Below are positions 1 through 12,006 of a stretch of DNA of 64,000 bases, one piece after another. The notes under the pieces are model-generated. The model ran no database searches. It saw nothing but the letters and a program-made list of their open reading frames with translations, and was not told where the DNA came from. A program made the position numbers and the translations under genes. Within the stretch, counting starts at the first letter, position 1; each line of letters opens with the position of its first letter. This stretch comes from Lepidodermella squamata (Eukaryota > Gastrotricha): NCBI GenBank assembly GCA_047495785.1, contig JBLDXI010000009.1:4154001-4218000 (forward strand). Reading direction: 5' to 3'.

Positions 1-21
1 GAATGGCGTACTTGCTCTATT

Positions 22-211
22 TTTTAGCTTGGCTCTTTTTCTTCTATTTGTCTTTCTCATTCTGCTGATTACGCCATCCTGGCGAAAACGGTTATATAGC
101 GAATTGCAAGAGGACACTGTCATTAGATATGTTCGCTTCGATCAAGAAACAAGTATTGCCAACGTGGCATTATACACAGACAAACACACCGACAGCCAAA
201 AATTCGACTAA
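22..211 (+). CDS. Terminal exon of a membrane-protein gene (partial)
   Basis: A reading frame opens after a pyrimidine-rich acceptor (tttttag, ending near base 27) and runs to a TAA at 209-211. It begins with a strongly hydrophobic stretch of about 20 residues (ALFLLFVFLILLITP), followed at once by basic residues (WRKR). This is what a final transmembrane helix with a short cytosolic tail of about 40 residues looks like. The rest of the gene lies left of the window. The family cannot be recognised from the tail. It could be a type I membrane protein or the last helix of a multi-pass protein. That it is an exon rests on the acceptor plus the membrane-anchor pattern. Confidence 0.4.
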
Positions 212-580
212 AATGACCAGGCTTCAACCTGTTTTTCCGCCGCATGGCTGTTATTTTAACCTTTCGACCCAATAAGTGAATTTTTGGGGCTATTGTTCGG
301 GAGATTATAATTAGAGGTGGGATACTAATAGAAGAAATTCGGTATATGAGCCAGGAAATCTGGGTTTCCGAGCTTTTAAGTTCTCTTTTAGATGTCGCTT
401 TACGCCAGCTATAGTTTTTATGTAGCTAGATATAAGAATAAAAAGGGAACTAAAGGTTGAGGCGAAATGAGGCAATTTTAAATTAATTCAAGCTTTGAAA
501 AAAACTTCAGTTGTCCAGAATTATTTTTACCGTATTTGTTTCAACCGTAGCCCATCCATATAATTATCGCCCATCCCTAA
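212..580. other. Intergenic DNA, nothing recognised
   Basis: AT-rich sequence between the terminal exon and the inverted-repeat element. I see no coding frame, RNA gene or repeat in it. Confidence 0.5.
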
Positions 581-1453
581 TAGTGCGTTCACAAACTACT
601 TCGGAGAGGCGTCCGAAGTTTTCGGCCACCGAAGTTTCATAACAGGCCTCCGAAGTTGCGTAATCGCTCCCCGAAGTTTAGATTTTCGTTCACAAACGCG
701 CGCACTTCGGCCAGCGCGGCCGAAGTTTTAACAATAGGCGGTGCGCGCGCACCGAACAAAGGACGCGCTCAAACTTCGGTTCGGAGAGCCCCAAAATTGC
801 TCTCCAAAGTGCCTCCGAACCGAAGTTTGAGCGCGTCCGAAGTTATTACACACGCACGCAAACACGCGCGCGCGCACACAGCCACTTGACCTCACTGTAC
901 CAGGCGCCTCAAATTTGTCTTTCCGGTGATATTTTCATTGACAATGCGATCCGTTTCATTAGCCATTAAAAAATTACATAGCAATAGTGAAGCATTTAGA
1001 TACTGAGAAGTTAATATTGCAAAAATTTCCGGTTTCTAAGGCGAATTTTTAAATCTAGAAATAGCGCGGCTCGTATGGAAAAAGTGGCTTTGATGAGAAT
1101 GCGCGAGAATATTTAGCAAATATTTCTTTATAGCGAATCTGGTGAACTGAGCGCTGAAATTTAGCTTCTTTTTATCCTCATCAGAAGGCGCGTCTCATTA
1201 TGCAAGCAATTCGGAGAATTAAGGTAAAATGGAAAAAAAATTGCATTGACCCCGAGTAAAAGCCATACCCGCGCGCGGTGGGTGAGCGAGCGGCCAAACT
1301 TCGGCCGCGAACAATAGAAACTTCGGTCGTCACGCTGCGCGCGTGCGTAGAAAATGCCACTGATAAGGCCGCCGAAGTTTAGCTATTTCTCTCCGAAGTT
1401 TCTACTTCGCTCTCCGAAGCGGTCGGTCTCCGAAGTAGTTTGTGAACGCACTA
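581..1453. mobile_element. 873-bp TIR element (MITE-like), Harbinger-type target site
   Basis: The two ends are perfect 27-bp inverted repeats, TAGTGCGTTCACAAACTACT plus TCGGAGA on the left (581-607) and its complement at 1427-1453. The trinucleotide TAA flanks both sides (578-580 and 1454-1456), as expected for the 3-bp TWA target duplication of PIF/Harbinger elements. The interior is CpG-rich and unlike its surroundings. It is studded with the motif CCGAAGTT in both orientations (more than ten copies). There is no transposase frame, so the element is non-autonomous. A 77-codon open frame at 656-889 is a by-product of the high GC. Superfamily assignment is inference from the target-site length; a TA-duplicating family is the alternative. 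Confidence 0.75.
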
Positions 1454-1456
1454 TAA

Positions 1457-1898
1457 TAGTACCCCAGGGAAAGGGGTAAATTCGTTTCGAAAACATCAAA
1501 AACGAACGATACACTATAAATTATTTTTTGAAATTTTTGAAATTTCGAGGTTAAAATTTTAGTAGCCCGGGCTGCTATAGGAACAAATACGGTATCCCTG
1601 TGTGGTAAGGTGTGTCGCTTTTTTGGTTGTCGGATGAAAAAATTAGTCTTCTGTGCCAAGCATTAGTTTATTGTTCAACATATTTTTTCTGAAATATTTC
1701 AGTATCAGGTTGAAATTTAACTTTTAAATTCTGGCAGTTCAGGTATGCATGAAATAAAAACACGTGAACGCTGATCAACGACTTTTGGCCCAGTTCAAAC
1801 AGAGAGACAGACTCATATTTGCTTGGGCGCGTGTTCTTTCATCAGACACACGCCATTAGCTTTGCTCAATTTATTTAAATTTTTGCTTCAAACACAAA
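1457..1898. other. Upstream region of the first ENPP gene
   Basis: AT-rich DNA between the TIR element and the ENPP start codon. It must contain the 5' UTR and promoter, but no sharp core-promoter motif can be pointed out. Confidence 0.4.
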
Positions 1899-3352
1899 AT
1901 GACTATTATTCGAGTTTTAACTTTAGTTGCTCTTTTTGTATTCAATTTTCAATTTTCTACGTGTATTGTTTTAAAAAATTCTACCGTGCTGAAAAATGAT
2001 GGTCGAAAATTGTTGGTCATTTCTCTTGATGGCTTTCGATCGGATTATCTACTCAAATACAAGCATTTGCTCGGGAATTTCACAATTATTGCCAATCATG
2101 TCAAAGCGAAATATGTTAAACCTGTTTTCCCAAGCTTAACATTTCCAAACCATTACACGATCGCTACAGGTAATAATCTTAGTTCCATTTTTGCTATTAT
2201 ATTTGCTATTAATATTTTAGGAGTGTATACTGAGACGCATGGAATCGTACACAACAGCTTCCTCGACCCAAAGCTTGGTTTGCATTTCAAGAAGTCGATG
2301 AACGAATGCTTCTGGGATGCTGTAGAACCCATATGGATCACGGCGGAAAAGCGAGGCGTCAAAACAGCTGTGTCTATGTGGCCGGGGTCAGTGGTGCCTT
2401 TCAAAGGCGTTCTCCCTTCTTACTACCCTAAATCCTACGACGAAGAACTGTCGTGGGCGAGTCGAGTTGACGAGATGATGGACCACTTGACCAACGGAAG
2501 CGTCGATTTGGCCATGCTTTATTACCACGAACCCGACAAAACTGCCCATCATTACGGCCCGACTTCACACGAAATCGAAAAAGCTTTAGCTTTGCTCAAC
2601 AACGACATCGGTTACTTGCTCCAAGCAGTTCGCGCGTCAAACCTTGCCACAAAGTTGAACATTGTGATTGTCAGTGACCATGGTTTATCGACAATCACCA
2701 AACATAAGCTGATCGTGATAAGTGAGCTACTCGGCGTGCATCAGATGGGTGAATTTTTCGACATCGATAAATACGATGTGAGATCATAGTTCATTCGTCG
2801 TAATCGCTGCCTTTAACTTATTATTCACTTTAGATGTATTCGCATCTGAAGATCGATCCGATGCTCTACGCTTCCGTCGTACATCTCTGGCCAAGACCGG
2901 AAAAAGTTGAGGATCTATATGAGATTCTCAAAAGCAAACGTGGCGATATTATGAACGTTTACCTCAAGGAAGAAATTCCGGAGGAGTGGCATTACCGCAA
3001 TAGCCCGAGAATTCCACCTTTGATCGCCGTAGCAAAACCTGGTTGGCAAATCGTGTTGTATCGTGAAGTTTTCGACCGCACCTTCCTTAATATAATGGAT
3101 GGAATGCATGGCTACGACAATCGTCATCCAGAAATGCGGGCTTCATTCTTTGCTATGGGCCCTTCATTCAGAAAAGGCGTCGAGTTGGCTCCTTTTCCTA
3201 ATATCGACCTGTATTCTCTCTTTACGTACTTGGTCGGAATACCACCACAGCCAAACAACGGGAGCTTATCGCCTTTCATTCCAGCACTGAGAGATGTCGT
3301 AAGTGATTTAAAAATCCGAACTACTTCAGATCAGCATCTGCCTTATTTATAG
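1899..3352 (+). CDS. Secreted ENPP-family phosphodiesterase, 3 exons
   Basis: Join 1899-2169, 2221-2777, 2834-3352; 448 residues. Introns are 51 and 56 bp. The first has no in-frame stop and is a multiple of three, so it reads through if unspliced. A hydrophobic signal peptide covers residues 1-22. The type I phosphodiesterase core is complete: metal-binding Asp44 in LLVISLDGF, nucleophile Thr81 in FPSLTFPNHY, then GVYTETHGIVHN, YYHEPDKTAHHYGP, VSDHG and a late MHGYDN. These enzymes cleave phosphodiester or pyrophosphate bonds of extracellular nucleotides or lipids. The length matches short ENPP4/5/6-type members without somatomedin or nuclease-like domains. No C-terminal membrane helix is seen, so it is probably secreted. 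AATAAA occurs at about 3698. Confidence 0.9.
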
Positions 3353-4433
3353 GTACCAGTTGCAAAACGGATTTCGTGGTTCCGGCTCAACTCAGCTTCG
3401 CCCAGTCGGCTATCGTCAAAGGCTTCTGACTTGGTCGCGATAATATTGTTCGCATCTGTGATAAAAATTGTCATTAAATGTTGAAAGGACCCTCACGGTA
3501 TCTAGTGTTAGACTATTCTCAATGTTATGCTTCATTTTTCGTGAATATTTTGTCGGGTTGTGTTCCTATCCTTTTTGTATTGTCTAATGAGCATTCAAAT
3601 TGTCGCACAGTTCTGCTAGCTTATTTTCCCTTCCATCAGCTTTCTATCTATAAAATCTTTACTTGAAAGCGTTCATGAATCGGTGCTTGGAAACTATAAT
3701 AAATGAAACTGAAGAATATGTGAAATTCATCTCGTTGTTCGAGCCCCACTTCTGATGAAGATTTGAGAAGGCTACAGAGAGCGTGAAGCTTGATCTGTAC
3801 CCAACACGGCGCGCAAGAAAGTTCGATCCTTTACGAGTGATTTACCCGGCATTTGCTTAAAATTTACTATGTTTAAACCTGCTAATTCTCATAGCTATAT
3901 TTGAAGGCTATATTCCTGAAATGATCATAGAGCAGAAAGTAGCTGCTAAGTTTTATCGCAACGGGATCATCGTGAAACTTCGATTTTAGTGGGACCGGAC
4001 GATGTTCGCGCGTCGCATTTTTTGGCTGTTCCAAAAATAAGCTTCACTATTCCACTCTAAGATGAATATGCACTATGCGTGAGAGCCAAGCAACGAAATT
4101 AGAAGCTTGAAACCCTCCCAACGTGGAAAATCATCGAGTCTCCGGATCCGCACTCGTGCAAAAATTACTGCGACTAATGTAGAGTGTATTATTATTTGCA
4201 AACATTGCAAACAATTAAAGTAGTAGAAGTTTTTGTTTTTCTTGCATTTGAATTTTTGACCTTGAACATCTTTTACGCGGTAAAAATTGCCAACCTCCGC
4301 GTATTTTTTTCGCGTGGTTTTGGGTTCAGGGTCCTAAATCTCTCGGAAAACTCGTCACCTTCCGGTTTCGTGCTGTTATCTGGTGTGTTGGAGCAATCTT
4401 TTGTTGTCGATCAGATCTTTCGAAAACCGGTAG
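3353..4433. other. ENPP 3' flank and intergenic DNA
   Basis: Contains the putative ENPP polyadenylation signal near 3698. The rest shows no convincing coding frame or RNA gene. Confidence 0.4.
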
Positions 4434-4582
4434 ATCCCACTGAAAACAGCTCCGCGAAGGATTTCAGACGAAGAATGAAGAGGTCCGAAACCTGTTCTGG
4501 CCCAACTATACAACGGCATCAAATCCCGGATGGCGCTGACGCGCCCATCCTCATACCACTCGCCATTCTGAGCGGCGATTAT
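4434..4582 (+). repeat. Left arm of a ~149-bp inverted repeat
   Basis: This stretch reappears as its reverse complement at 6207-6355, with no difference that I could see by eye. It contains the phrase GATGGCGCTGACGCGCCCAT, itself a short palindrome. The two copies are 1.6 kb apart. An open frame of 194 codons across 4184-4768 passes through the arm and is probably accidental. Confidence 0.75.
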
Positions 4583-6206
4583 GCTAATCCTTTTTCGGTA
4601 GCTCGGAGTAACAAACTTCTGAACTCATTCGGGATCAAATCGTATGTGAAGATTTATATAGTACTTCAGTCCTTTTGGAAGGATTCACAAGTCATGGCTC
4701 CCGCACAGCATAAAAGGCTATGGTACGCAGAGATAATTGAGATAATTGAGTTCTCGCCGAATGAGTAATTATTTTTTTATTGATATTGTGAATAGTTATT
4801 TAAACAAGGTATCAACTGACAACTCAAGACTTTTCATTCTTTAACATTTCTTCTGCTAAACGATGAATTCGTCCATAAATTGTATCACGATGAACGTCGG
4901 CTGAAAGAAAAGTCAGTGTTTCATTTGCTGAGTTGAATCATGGCTACTTGACCCTCCCTTATATGGTGCCCATAGTCCACGCGCAAGTTTTCACCTGGGT
5001 AACTGAAGTAGGTACCTCCCGAAATAACGAATGGACAACGTATGACAACGTTGATGATATTATTAAGAGTGCCCAAAACACATCTACCCTAACCATTATA
5101 TTAGTTAGAGAAAGTCATTACTTTTAGGCAATATGGTACGCTTTTCCGAATTTAATCGATTTCTAACCATAGTATATAATTTAATATAATTATAGTACTT
5201 ACTTTAGTTTACTAAACTATTCGGTCATTCACGGACACGAAAAATCGACATTGGATGCAATTTATCCATTTCCAAAAATTTTTGGACTAAATACCTAGAT
5301 CATAGCCCTATTTTTATAATTCATTTTTGTATCATTTTATTCATTTTTGTATCCAAGCCATGTTAAATCACCAGAATTGGTGTCAGGGTCTAACATCCAT
5401 CCATCCATCCATTTAAATGTTTAATATTATATTTTCTAATATTAAAATGTTCAACACCGGTCAAAAATAATCGTGGGTCCATAGAAACTCAGATCTATGG
5501 GTTACGCAATAGATATGGTCAAATTGATAACACCAATCGATAGCGCTTGTCGACTTTACTAATTCAATCCCTTGACTGTAACGCAAATCTATATCCATGA
5601 AACTACTTGAAAACACATTTTTCCCATACTAAACTGCGTAGGTCTGAGTCCAATAATTTTTTCTTCGGGAAGCTATGTAAGAAAGGGAGTGGCTGTCCCG
5701 GTATAAGTTGTAATGCTTTTTCACTCCATTTGATGAGAGCTACATTTTGGCACCAACATTAACTCGATAGGAGAAAGTAAAATAAAATTGACCCATTAGC
5801 GAACGATCGAATAATCAGCAGGGGCGTGACCAGGAAAATTTGTTGGTAGTTGTTATGGATCTGAGAGTGAAATAATTCGATTTTCAACAGTATCGACAAT
5901 TTCGACCGAAGCGAGTAAAATTTATGGCAAATTTGCAATAATTTCCCACACGTTATAAGCAATTGAGCCATTTTCTAGACAAAATAAGCCGAAGAGGGGT
6001 TTTTAGGTTTTCATTTTGGTATTTTTATTTATTTGAACATAACCAAAACAATCAGCAGGTTTTGCCGCTGATTATGAGAGACACCCTCCTTAGAATATAG
6101 ATTTATGAAAAGATGTGACAATTTAAAAGATCCGACTAAACTTCCGTAGGGTTTTGGGGAGAATAAAGTCATATTCGTCATCACGGTAGATTATTTTTCC
6201 GTGGCA
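4583..6206. other. Spacer between inverted-repeat arms
   Basis: AT-rich DNA with a short (CATC)n microsatellite near 5396-5412. No gene is supported. Confidence 0.4.
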
Positions 6207-6355
6207 TTAATCGCCGCTCAGAATGGCGAGTGGTATGAGGATGGGCGCGTCAGCGCCATCCGGGATTTGATGCCGTTGTATAGTTGGGCCAGAACAGGTT
6301 TCGGACCTCTTCATTCTTCGTCTGAAATCCTTCGCGGAGCTGTTTTCAGTGGGAT
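6207..6355 (-). repeat. Right arm of the ~149-bp inverted repeat
   Basis: Reverse complement of 4434-4582. The match begins and ends abruptly (left flank aaccgg/taga, right flank atgatgtag), which suggests two oppositely oriented copies of one short dispersed element, or the ends of a larger one. Confidence 0.75.
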
Positions 6356-6402
6356 ATGATGTAGTTTTCGGAGGCTAAATTCTGCTAAAGAAGTTTTTTT
6401 CT

Positions 6403-6630
6403 TTAGTAGAAGCGCGGACGATTTAGAACAAGATACAAACAAGCCCCCACACCCCCCGAACAATAAAGTTTTTCTTCGAATCAATACTAAAACATATGGC
6501 TTATTTCGGACGAGATGCGGAGAGGAGAGGTATCTTCGTCCGCATTCGACTAATTCGTTTGCGGGGAATGACTTTTTACATATTTGTCTTTAGTAGAAGC
6601 GCGGACAATTTAGAACAAGATACAAACTAT
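6403..6630 (+). repeat. 37-bp direct repeat pair
   Basis: The phrase beginning TTTAGTAGAAGCGCGGAC and ending AGAACAAGATACAAAC occurs at about 6403-6441 and again at about 6591-6629, differing at one base. The spacing is 188 bp. No coding content is seen between the copies. Confidence 0.65.
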
Positions 6631-7320
6631 CGCGGGAAAAGCCTGTCAAAAGACCTATTGACGCGATGCGAAGTAATACGTTCGACGATTCAAGTAAAAA
6701 TACTGTTTACTTACTTGTTGACGGGTTGCGATAGATTTTCACAAACTTGTCGCTTTTCGTGCATTAACCTGAGGCTTTATTAATAAATCTGTTGACTTTT
6801 GAGTTTAGCCATTTCTTTTTAATTGGTAGTTCGCCGAAATCTAAATTTATTATGCAGCATGCAGTAACATACTCCATCTGTGGGAGGTGTTCATTTTTAT
6901 CAACTTGACATTAACGGTAGCAGTTCCTGTGTACGTAACACACCATTTAGCAAATGCCAAACTTCTCGTAGCCTCAAAAGATTGGTTATGTCTGATCGGC
7001 TCTTCTTTATTTTATTGTTGGTTATCTCAACAATCAACAGGCATAAGTTCCGTGTAAGGTTAGCGTCCTGTTAACATGTATAACTTGTAAGATTCATGCG
7101 ATTTATGCAGAAGATCGAACGTGAGATAGACACTGAGCGGTCTGTTTTATATCCCTGAAATCTCCATCCTCGGTTTACATCAATAAGCATTGAAGTTGAG
7201 TAATTATTAAGCAAGCAACATAAATCATAGTCGTAAAAGGTCCATACAACACAGCTGTCACAGATGTCTGTTTATCGAAATTAAACCTCGGGGCGAATGC
7301 CTGGACCAGTCGCAAAAAAG
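6631..7320. other. Intergenic DNA, nothing recognised
   Basis: No coding frame with protein-like composition and no RNA gene were recognised here. Confidence 0.4.
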
Positions 7321-7925
7321 TACCGTCAACTGGGGTGACTTTAGTGGTGGGGGTCACTTTGGCGTACCAAAATGGGGTGACTTTATTAGCATCACGTGAC
7401 GCATAAAAACATGCAAATAACATGAATTTATTCAAATAACCTTCACATTATTTTATCTGCTAATAATTTTGAACGGTTATTTGACCCTTTTGGCCCTATT
7501 TTCCTAGCTGAATGTCATCCTACCGTGCGTGGATTAAATTATATTGGTTGACAGCCTCCGATCCCCTTACCGATCCTGTCTGATCACCAAATTCCAGCCG
7601 CCTAATTATTATGATTTATTTCCCCACTCATTGTCGCATGAAAAATATGGATTCATGAAGAGAGTACATACGACGAAGTCACCCCATATGTGAAACTGCC
7701 GTTTGGGGTGACTTTCGTTACAGGTAATTGATAATAGGCTTCGTGAGCGTATCAATTTGGTCAAAATGCCAACTGCGTTTGGCTGCAGGTCTTGCCAGCT
7801 TTCGATTGACATCCATATCGACTATATTTCAATGTAACACACGCCCACCGCGGTCATTTGAAAGTCAGTTACGAAAACCCATGCCAATGTCACCCCACTA
7901 GGTAAAGTCACCCCAGTTGACGGTA
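7321..7925. mobile_element. 605-bp TIR element (MITE-like), TA-type ends
   Basis: The ends are perfect 23-bp inverted repeats starting TACCGTCAACTGGGGTGACT (7321-7343 and complement 7903-7925). The submotif GGGGTGACTTT recurs several times inside in both orientations (near 7332, 7374, 7679 and 7710, and again near 7890). The terminal TA on each side would be the target duplication of a Tc1/mariner-type element. There is no transposase frame, so it is non-autonomous. Superfamily assignment is inference. Confidence 0.7.
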
Positions 7926-8696
7926 TGAGGGCTACCAACATCCAAGGTTAAAGCTTCGAGTTTCGAGTGTACCTACATTCAAGCTGGCTGGTATCAACTA
8001 GAAAAATAATTTTCGTCTCAAACTCGTGTGCCGAGAATCCCAAGGAATTGCAAATCATGCTGGAAGTTTGTTAAAACGTCGAGTCCACGGTTGCAAGCGA
8101 TCCTCGTTTGAGTCAGCGCGGCTCCCTGTTTCGCTCGCCCCTTTATCTCCGCGGGTCGCCCGAAAAATACTTTAAAAAAATACCGCCAAAATAATTTTCA
8201 AATTTATGGAATTTGTATTATAAACATTTATAATATTTAAATTATTAATTTTTTGAATTAAATGTGGAAATAGCTTCCTCACGGATCAGCCCTGAGCGCT
8301 TATAGAGCGAAATACAAAACGGCAGGGGGGGTACCTTCATTTTTAGAAAATCATGGAAAAATGTCCTTTGCGCGGCAACCCAAAAGTACAAGTTACCTGA
8401 GGAATTTTCCCAATTAACTTATACCATTAGATAGCTGAGATCATTAGCTAGCTGATGGTATAATTTTTTCTCGATATATCTCATTCCAAGGTCCTGGTCC
8501 TCGATCCCAAAGTTGGGTCATTTTTGGCGAAAAAATTTATACCTGGCCCAAGTGTATATATAGGGGGCAAACGGTGTGCCTCTTTTCTTTCATCCTGGGC
8601 TATGTCCCTTTCGCCGCTGTCCTTTCCAGACCCTCTCCATTCTTCGGAGGGCACTACCGTGCCCCCACAATCCTCAGACACCAGCTGCTGGAAGTA
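7926..8696. other. Intergenic DNA, nothing recognised
   Basis: Low-complexity AT-rich stretch around 8160-8280, then mixed sequence. Overlapping short open frames at 8480-8760 on both strands look accidental. Confidence 0.4.
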
Positions 8697-8749
8697 TTTT
8701 TTGAAATCACTTTCCATAACTTATGGAAAGTGGAAAGTGATTTCAAAAA
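8697..8749. repeat. Imperfect hairpin, 19-bp arms
   Basis: TTTTTGAAATCACTTTCCA at 8697-8715 is the exact reverse complement of 8731-8749, with a 15-bp loop that partly repeats the stem (ATAACTTATGGAAAG). A further AAAGTGATTCCATAAG follows. It may be a small foldback element. No function can be inferred. Confidence 0.6.
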
Positions 8750-8899
8750 GAAAGTGATTCCATAAGTAGTGTGGCCTAAGCCCAAAGTTTCAGCAATCGG
8801 AGCCTAAAATGATCGGCGTAGTCTCCATAGTATATTTTCAGTTTTCAGTGCTGATTTCTGCCGTATCCTGACAGGAATTTACTTCATTTCTTTCGAACA

Positions 8900-9139
8900 A
8901 TGAACAATGTTGAGTTGGGCAAAAAGAGCTTGCACGCGAGACATATGCTATCTCAGAATGGTATGATCGTAAACTTCGAACAGTTTGTGTCATCCTTCAT
9001 CATAGTCCACAAACTGGCTTGGGACCCAGAGCTGTCGCTTAATATAGTCGTGATAATTTTGAATTGCGATTTGCGTTCCAAAGACTTCATAGAGGCTTTT
9101 GGCAAGTATTTTTGGCAAGGTGATTCGACCTCTCCTTAG
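8900..9139 (+). CDS. Possible small coding frame or upstream exon (79 codons)
   Basis: An ATG-initiated frame of 79 residues lies 140 bp before the next gene. A potential donor (GGCAAG|GTGATT near 9119) and an acceptor-like ttctcgcatttag just before 9257 would allow splicing towards the downstream gene, but that junction does not keep the frame of the ATG at 9281. It could be a 5' untranslated exon or chance. No family is recognised. Confidence 0.15.
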   Translation: MNNVELGKKSLHARHMLSQNGMIVNFEQFVSSFIIVHKLAWDPELSLNIVVIILNCDLRSKDFIEAFGKYFWQGDSTSP

Positions 9140-9280
9140 TAACGGTTGGCCGGTTTTTTCAAAAACTGTTTAAGTGTTCTTGCACCCTTGATCACCTATT
9201 TCAGTCACTGTTCTTGTTATGTTTGTAACCGAGTAATGACGTATTCTCGCATTTAGGTCATTTTATCTATGTGAATTGTC

Positions 9281-12006
9281 ATGTTTCACATCAATCTCAC
9301 TGCTATCGCGCAGGCGCAAGACATCCTTCGAAGCGAATCATCGTTGGAGGATAAGCTAATGAAGCTGAATGGGTTGATGCATCTTGGTGATAGCTTGGTT
9401 TACTCTGACAAAACTCATGTATCACGTGAGCTGTCCACGTTTTTACCTCGACTTGCTGCTCTAGTTATAGACAAAACGAATGCCTCTGACATATTGATGA
9501 AGAACGTTCTTTGGCAAATGCTTACTCACATTGTTATTTTGAACGACCTCTTGGAGAAGTCAGAAGAAACTTTTGTGTCGTTTGTGTCAACACTTTTTCA
9601 AGTTGGATTCAATCTGGAACTACCTTGGTTATTTCGGGAAGGTATCGTGTCATGTTTGACAGAATTGGAGACAACCTATCCTGGACTACTTGTGCGGGCG
9701 TTGCCACGTGTATATCGCAGTCTTTACTTCGAAAAATCACCTGCTGTTCAATCATACCTGTCTTTGTTCTCCCTCATCCTCAATCATTGCTTTGTGCTAG
9801 CATACGAAATAGCCCTAGATGACTTGAAGAATGAATCAGCATCGCTCACGCCCAAGTCATCTCCGCTTAAGAATAAGCAGGAAGGTGGCGTAAAATTGTC
9901 ATTCAAATACGTTGTGTCATACCACGTTTACAAAGCCAAAGAGGGCACAGTAACGGATAAGCTGAACTTCGAAGATCCACAAACTCTAGCTCTGATCAAA
10001 GATAAATTGAAGCTTTGTAGCCCCGTTGCTCAGTCTTTCATTCGTCTGCAATTGCCGAGTTTGGACCTCGGCCGAATGGCTCTATCAAACAATCTTCTTC
10101 ATTTATTCACGATGTGTGCCGAAGAAGAGCGCGAGACTGGTTCGCTGGCGATGTTGTCAAATTCGGACTTCCTTTCGCCATACTTCAAACACCTTATGCT
10201 AAGCTGGTACATGAGCCTAATTACAACTAAACAACTACCCCCGATGGACACTCTCGTACTGGAAGCGGTTACGAGATCAGCATTCTGCAACACTTATGAC
10301 ATTTCATTCAAGCAATTAGTTTGTTCGACCCTTCATTCTCACAAGATGAAATCCTTACAAACTTTCGAAGCTTTTACCTCGACAAACAGCGATGCGCTGT
10401 TGATTGTTCTGCGCTACCTGATTATCGCGAATAATTGGAAAAATAGCGAGTTGGTGGGGGCACTGAGCGATATCTTCATCTCACACATGTTTCGCTCCAA
10501 ATTGGACCATTCGTCTGCAATCAATGCGATGGCATGTGAAGCGTTAGATTGTTTTAAGAAGACGCAATCGATGCAATTGGTGGAATCATTCAGTCATCGG
10601 CTGGACAAATTTTGCCTGGGCAGTGATAAAAATCGAAGAGTAGCTCGACTTCTTGGCGATTTTCTACCCGCCTTTGCGAAGCTCGCTTTTATGCGGCTTG
10701 ATTTCGATAAAACTTACTTGATTTTATTCTGCGAACTGATGACAAGCGAAGTGAAAAAGCGGCATGGTCTAACGATGGAAAAAGCAACGGTTTTTCTTCA
10801 TTTCATCTGCTCATTTTTCGCAATGTCTCCAAGTTATGCCGTGAAAAATTCGCTTGGAGAAAATCAGAAGCTACTGAATGATCTCGCCGAGCTGGATACA
10901 GATATAGCCCGGCTTGTTATTGCCCTAATCAAATACAGTTCGAAGAACGGTGAAAATATGGTGCCATGTTCGGACAAATACCTAGTCGCGCCGTTATTTC
11001 GCAGTTTATCACCGGACGAACTGAAATGGACTGTCACACTACGTCCTATTTCGGATTACGCTAATCTTGAAATTCATCTGTCGGAGCCAGTCGTGAATTT
11101 GTCGCAATACAATGACATTTTGAAGGCAACTGGCTCGAAATTCACGCAACACGTAAATAAAGCTCGTTTCCGGTTGAATTTTGACATCGATTCGGAGATC
11201 ACGAATAATTTTTACTACGCCCTCTCGATCGAATTATTCGCCTTATCACCTGTTGCGAGTATTGATCGGAGGCTGATCGGCACATTTTCGCTGCCGGTTG
11301 TCAATTTATCGTCGCTTGATGAGCGGCAAATTGATTTTGAGACAGAAATCAGCGGTCTTTCTGCTAAGCAATTTTACCATGAAAAGTTGATTTCCCGAGT
11401 TTCATTTTCAACTGGTGCTTCAAAAATTTTCGCTTCTTGGCTCAATCCGGTTTCGATCAGCTTGATGGATGTTCTTGTCCCTCTCAATTTAACCGGAGAT
11501 TTCCGATTTTCCGAAGATTTCGTATCATCGCTAACCGAGGGGGTGAAAAATTTGGATCCAACTGAGGGCTGGATTGATTCGATTTTTCGTACTAACGCCA
11601 CTGTTGAAAAGCTAGTTTCTTCTGGATTCGAAAAATATGTTCTCGAAAAAAGTAAGTTCAATGAGAATTTCCATTTTAAAAAATTTATTTGTTGTTTTTT
11701 TCAGGTGAAGATTATTGGCTAATTGGTGGATTCTTGCCGCCCTCTTCAAACGTGCTCATCAAGTTCAATTTTCGAGACGTAATAGAACATTTGCAGCCAT
11801 CAAACGCCGTATCAACGAATTTAGGCCGGCATTTTAACGACACGGAAAATGACGACCCGGACCAGGTCGATTTGAACATGAAGCGGCGTAGTATTCGCGA
11901 ATTTGTCGAAAAATACGAAAAGTGCTGCTTCGCTTTCATTTACACGAACAACGCAATGCTGTTACGACACATTTATTTGTGGCTAGATTCGACTTTCAAC
12001 AAATAA
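9281..12006 (+). CDS. Large alpha-solenoid protein, possible AP-5 complex beta subunit
   Basis: Join 9281-11651, 11705-12006; one 53-bp intron; 890 residues. The N-terminal two thirds is a run of leucine-rich amphipathic helices resembling HEAT-type solenoid, with no signal peptide or membrane helix. From about residue 570 it changes to beta-strand-rich sequence like an appendage (ear) domain, ending WLIGGFLPP...LLRHIYLWLDSTF. Architecture and length fit AP5B1 (close to 880 residues in vertebrates), the beta subunit of the endosomal AP-5 adaptor acting with spatacsin and spastizin. This is an inference from length, fold pattern and weak resemblance; another solenoid trafficking protein remains possible. 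The next gene starts only 132 bp downstream on the same strand. Confidence 0.4.

Noticed and set aside
656-889. 77-codon open frame inside the TIR element
   Set aside because: Consists of translated CCGAAGTT repeats; an artefact of CpG-rich repeat DNA.
2170-2220. 17-residue hydrophobic insert in the first ENPP protein
   Set aside because: It has GT...AG ends, is 51 bp long and sits exactly at the intron position of the second ENPP gene, so it is an intron without a stop and not coding sequence.
3735-3765. tRNA B-box-like GTTCGAGCCCC
   Set aside because: No A-box at the right distance upstream and no cloverleaf could be folded by eye.
4184-4768. 194-codon plus-strand open frame
   Set aside because: It runs through the inverted-repeat arm into unrelated flanks, has no domain pattern and lacks splice or homologue support.
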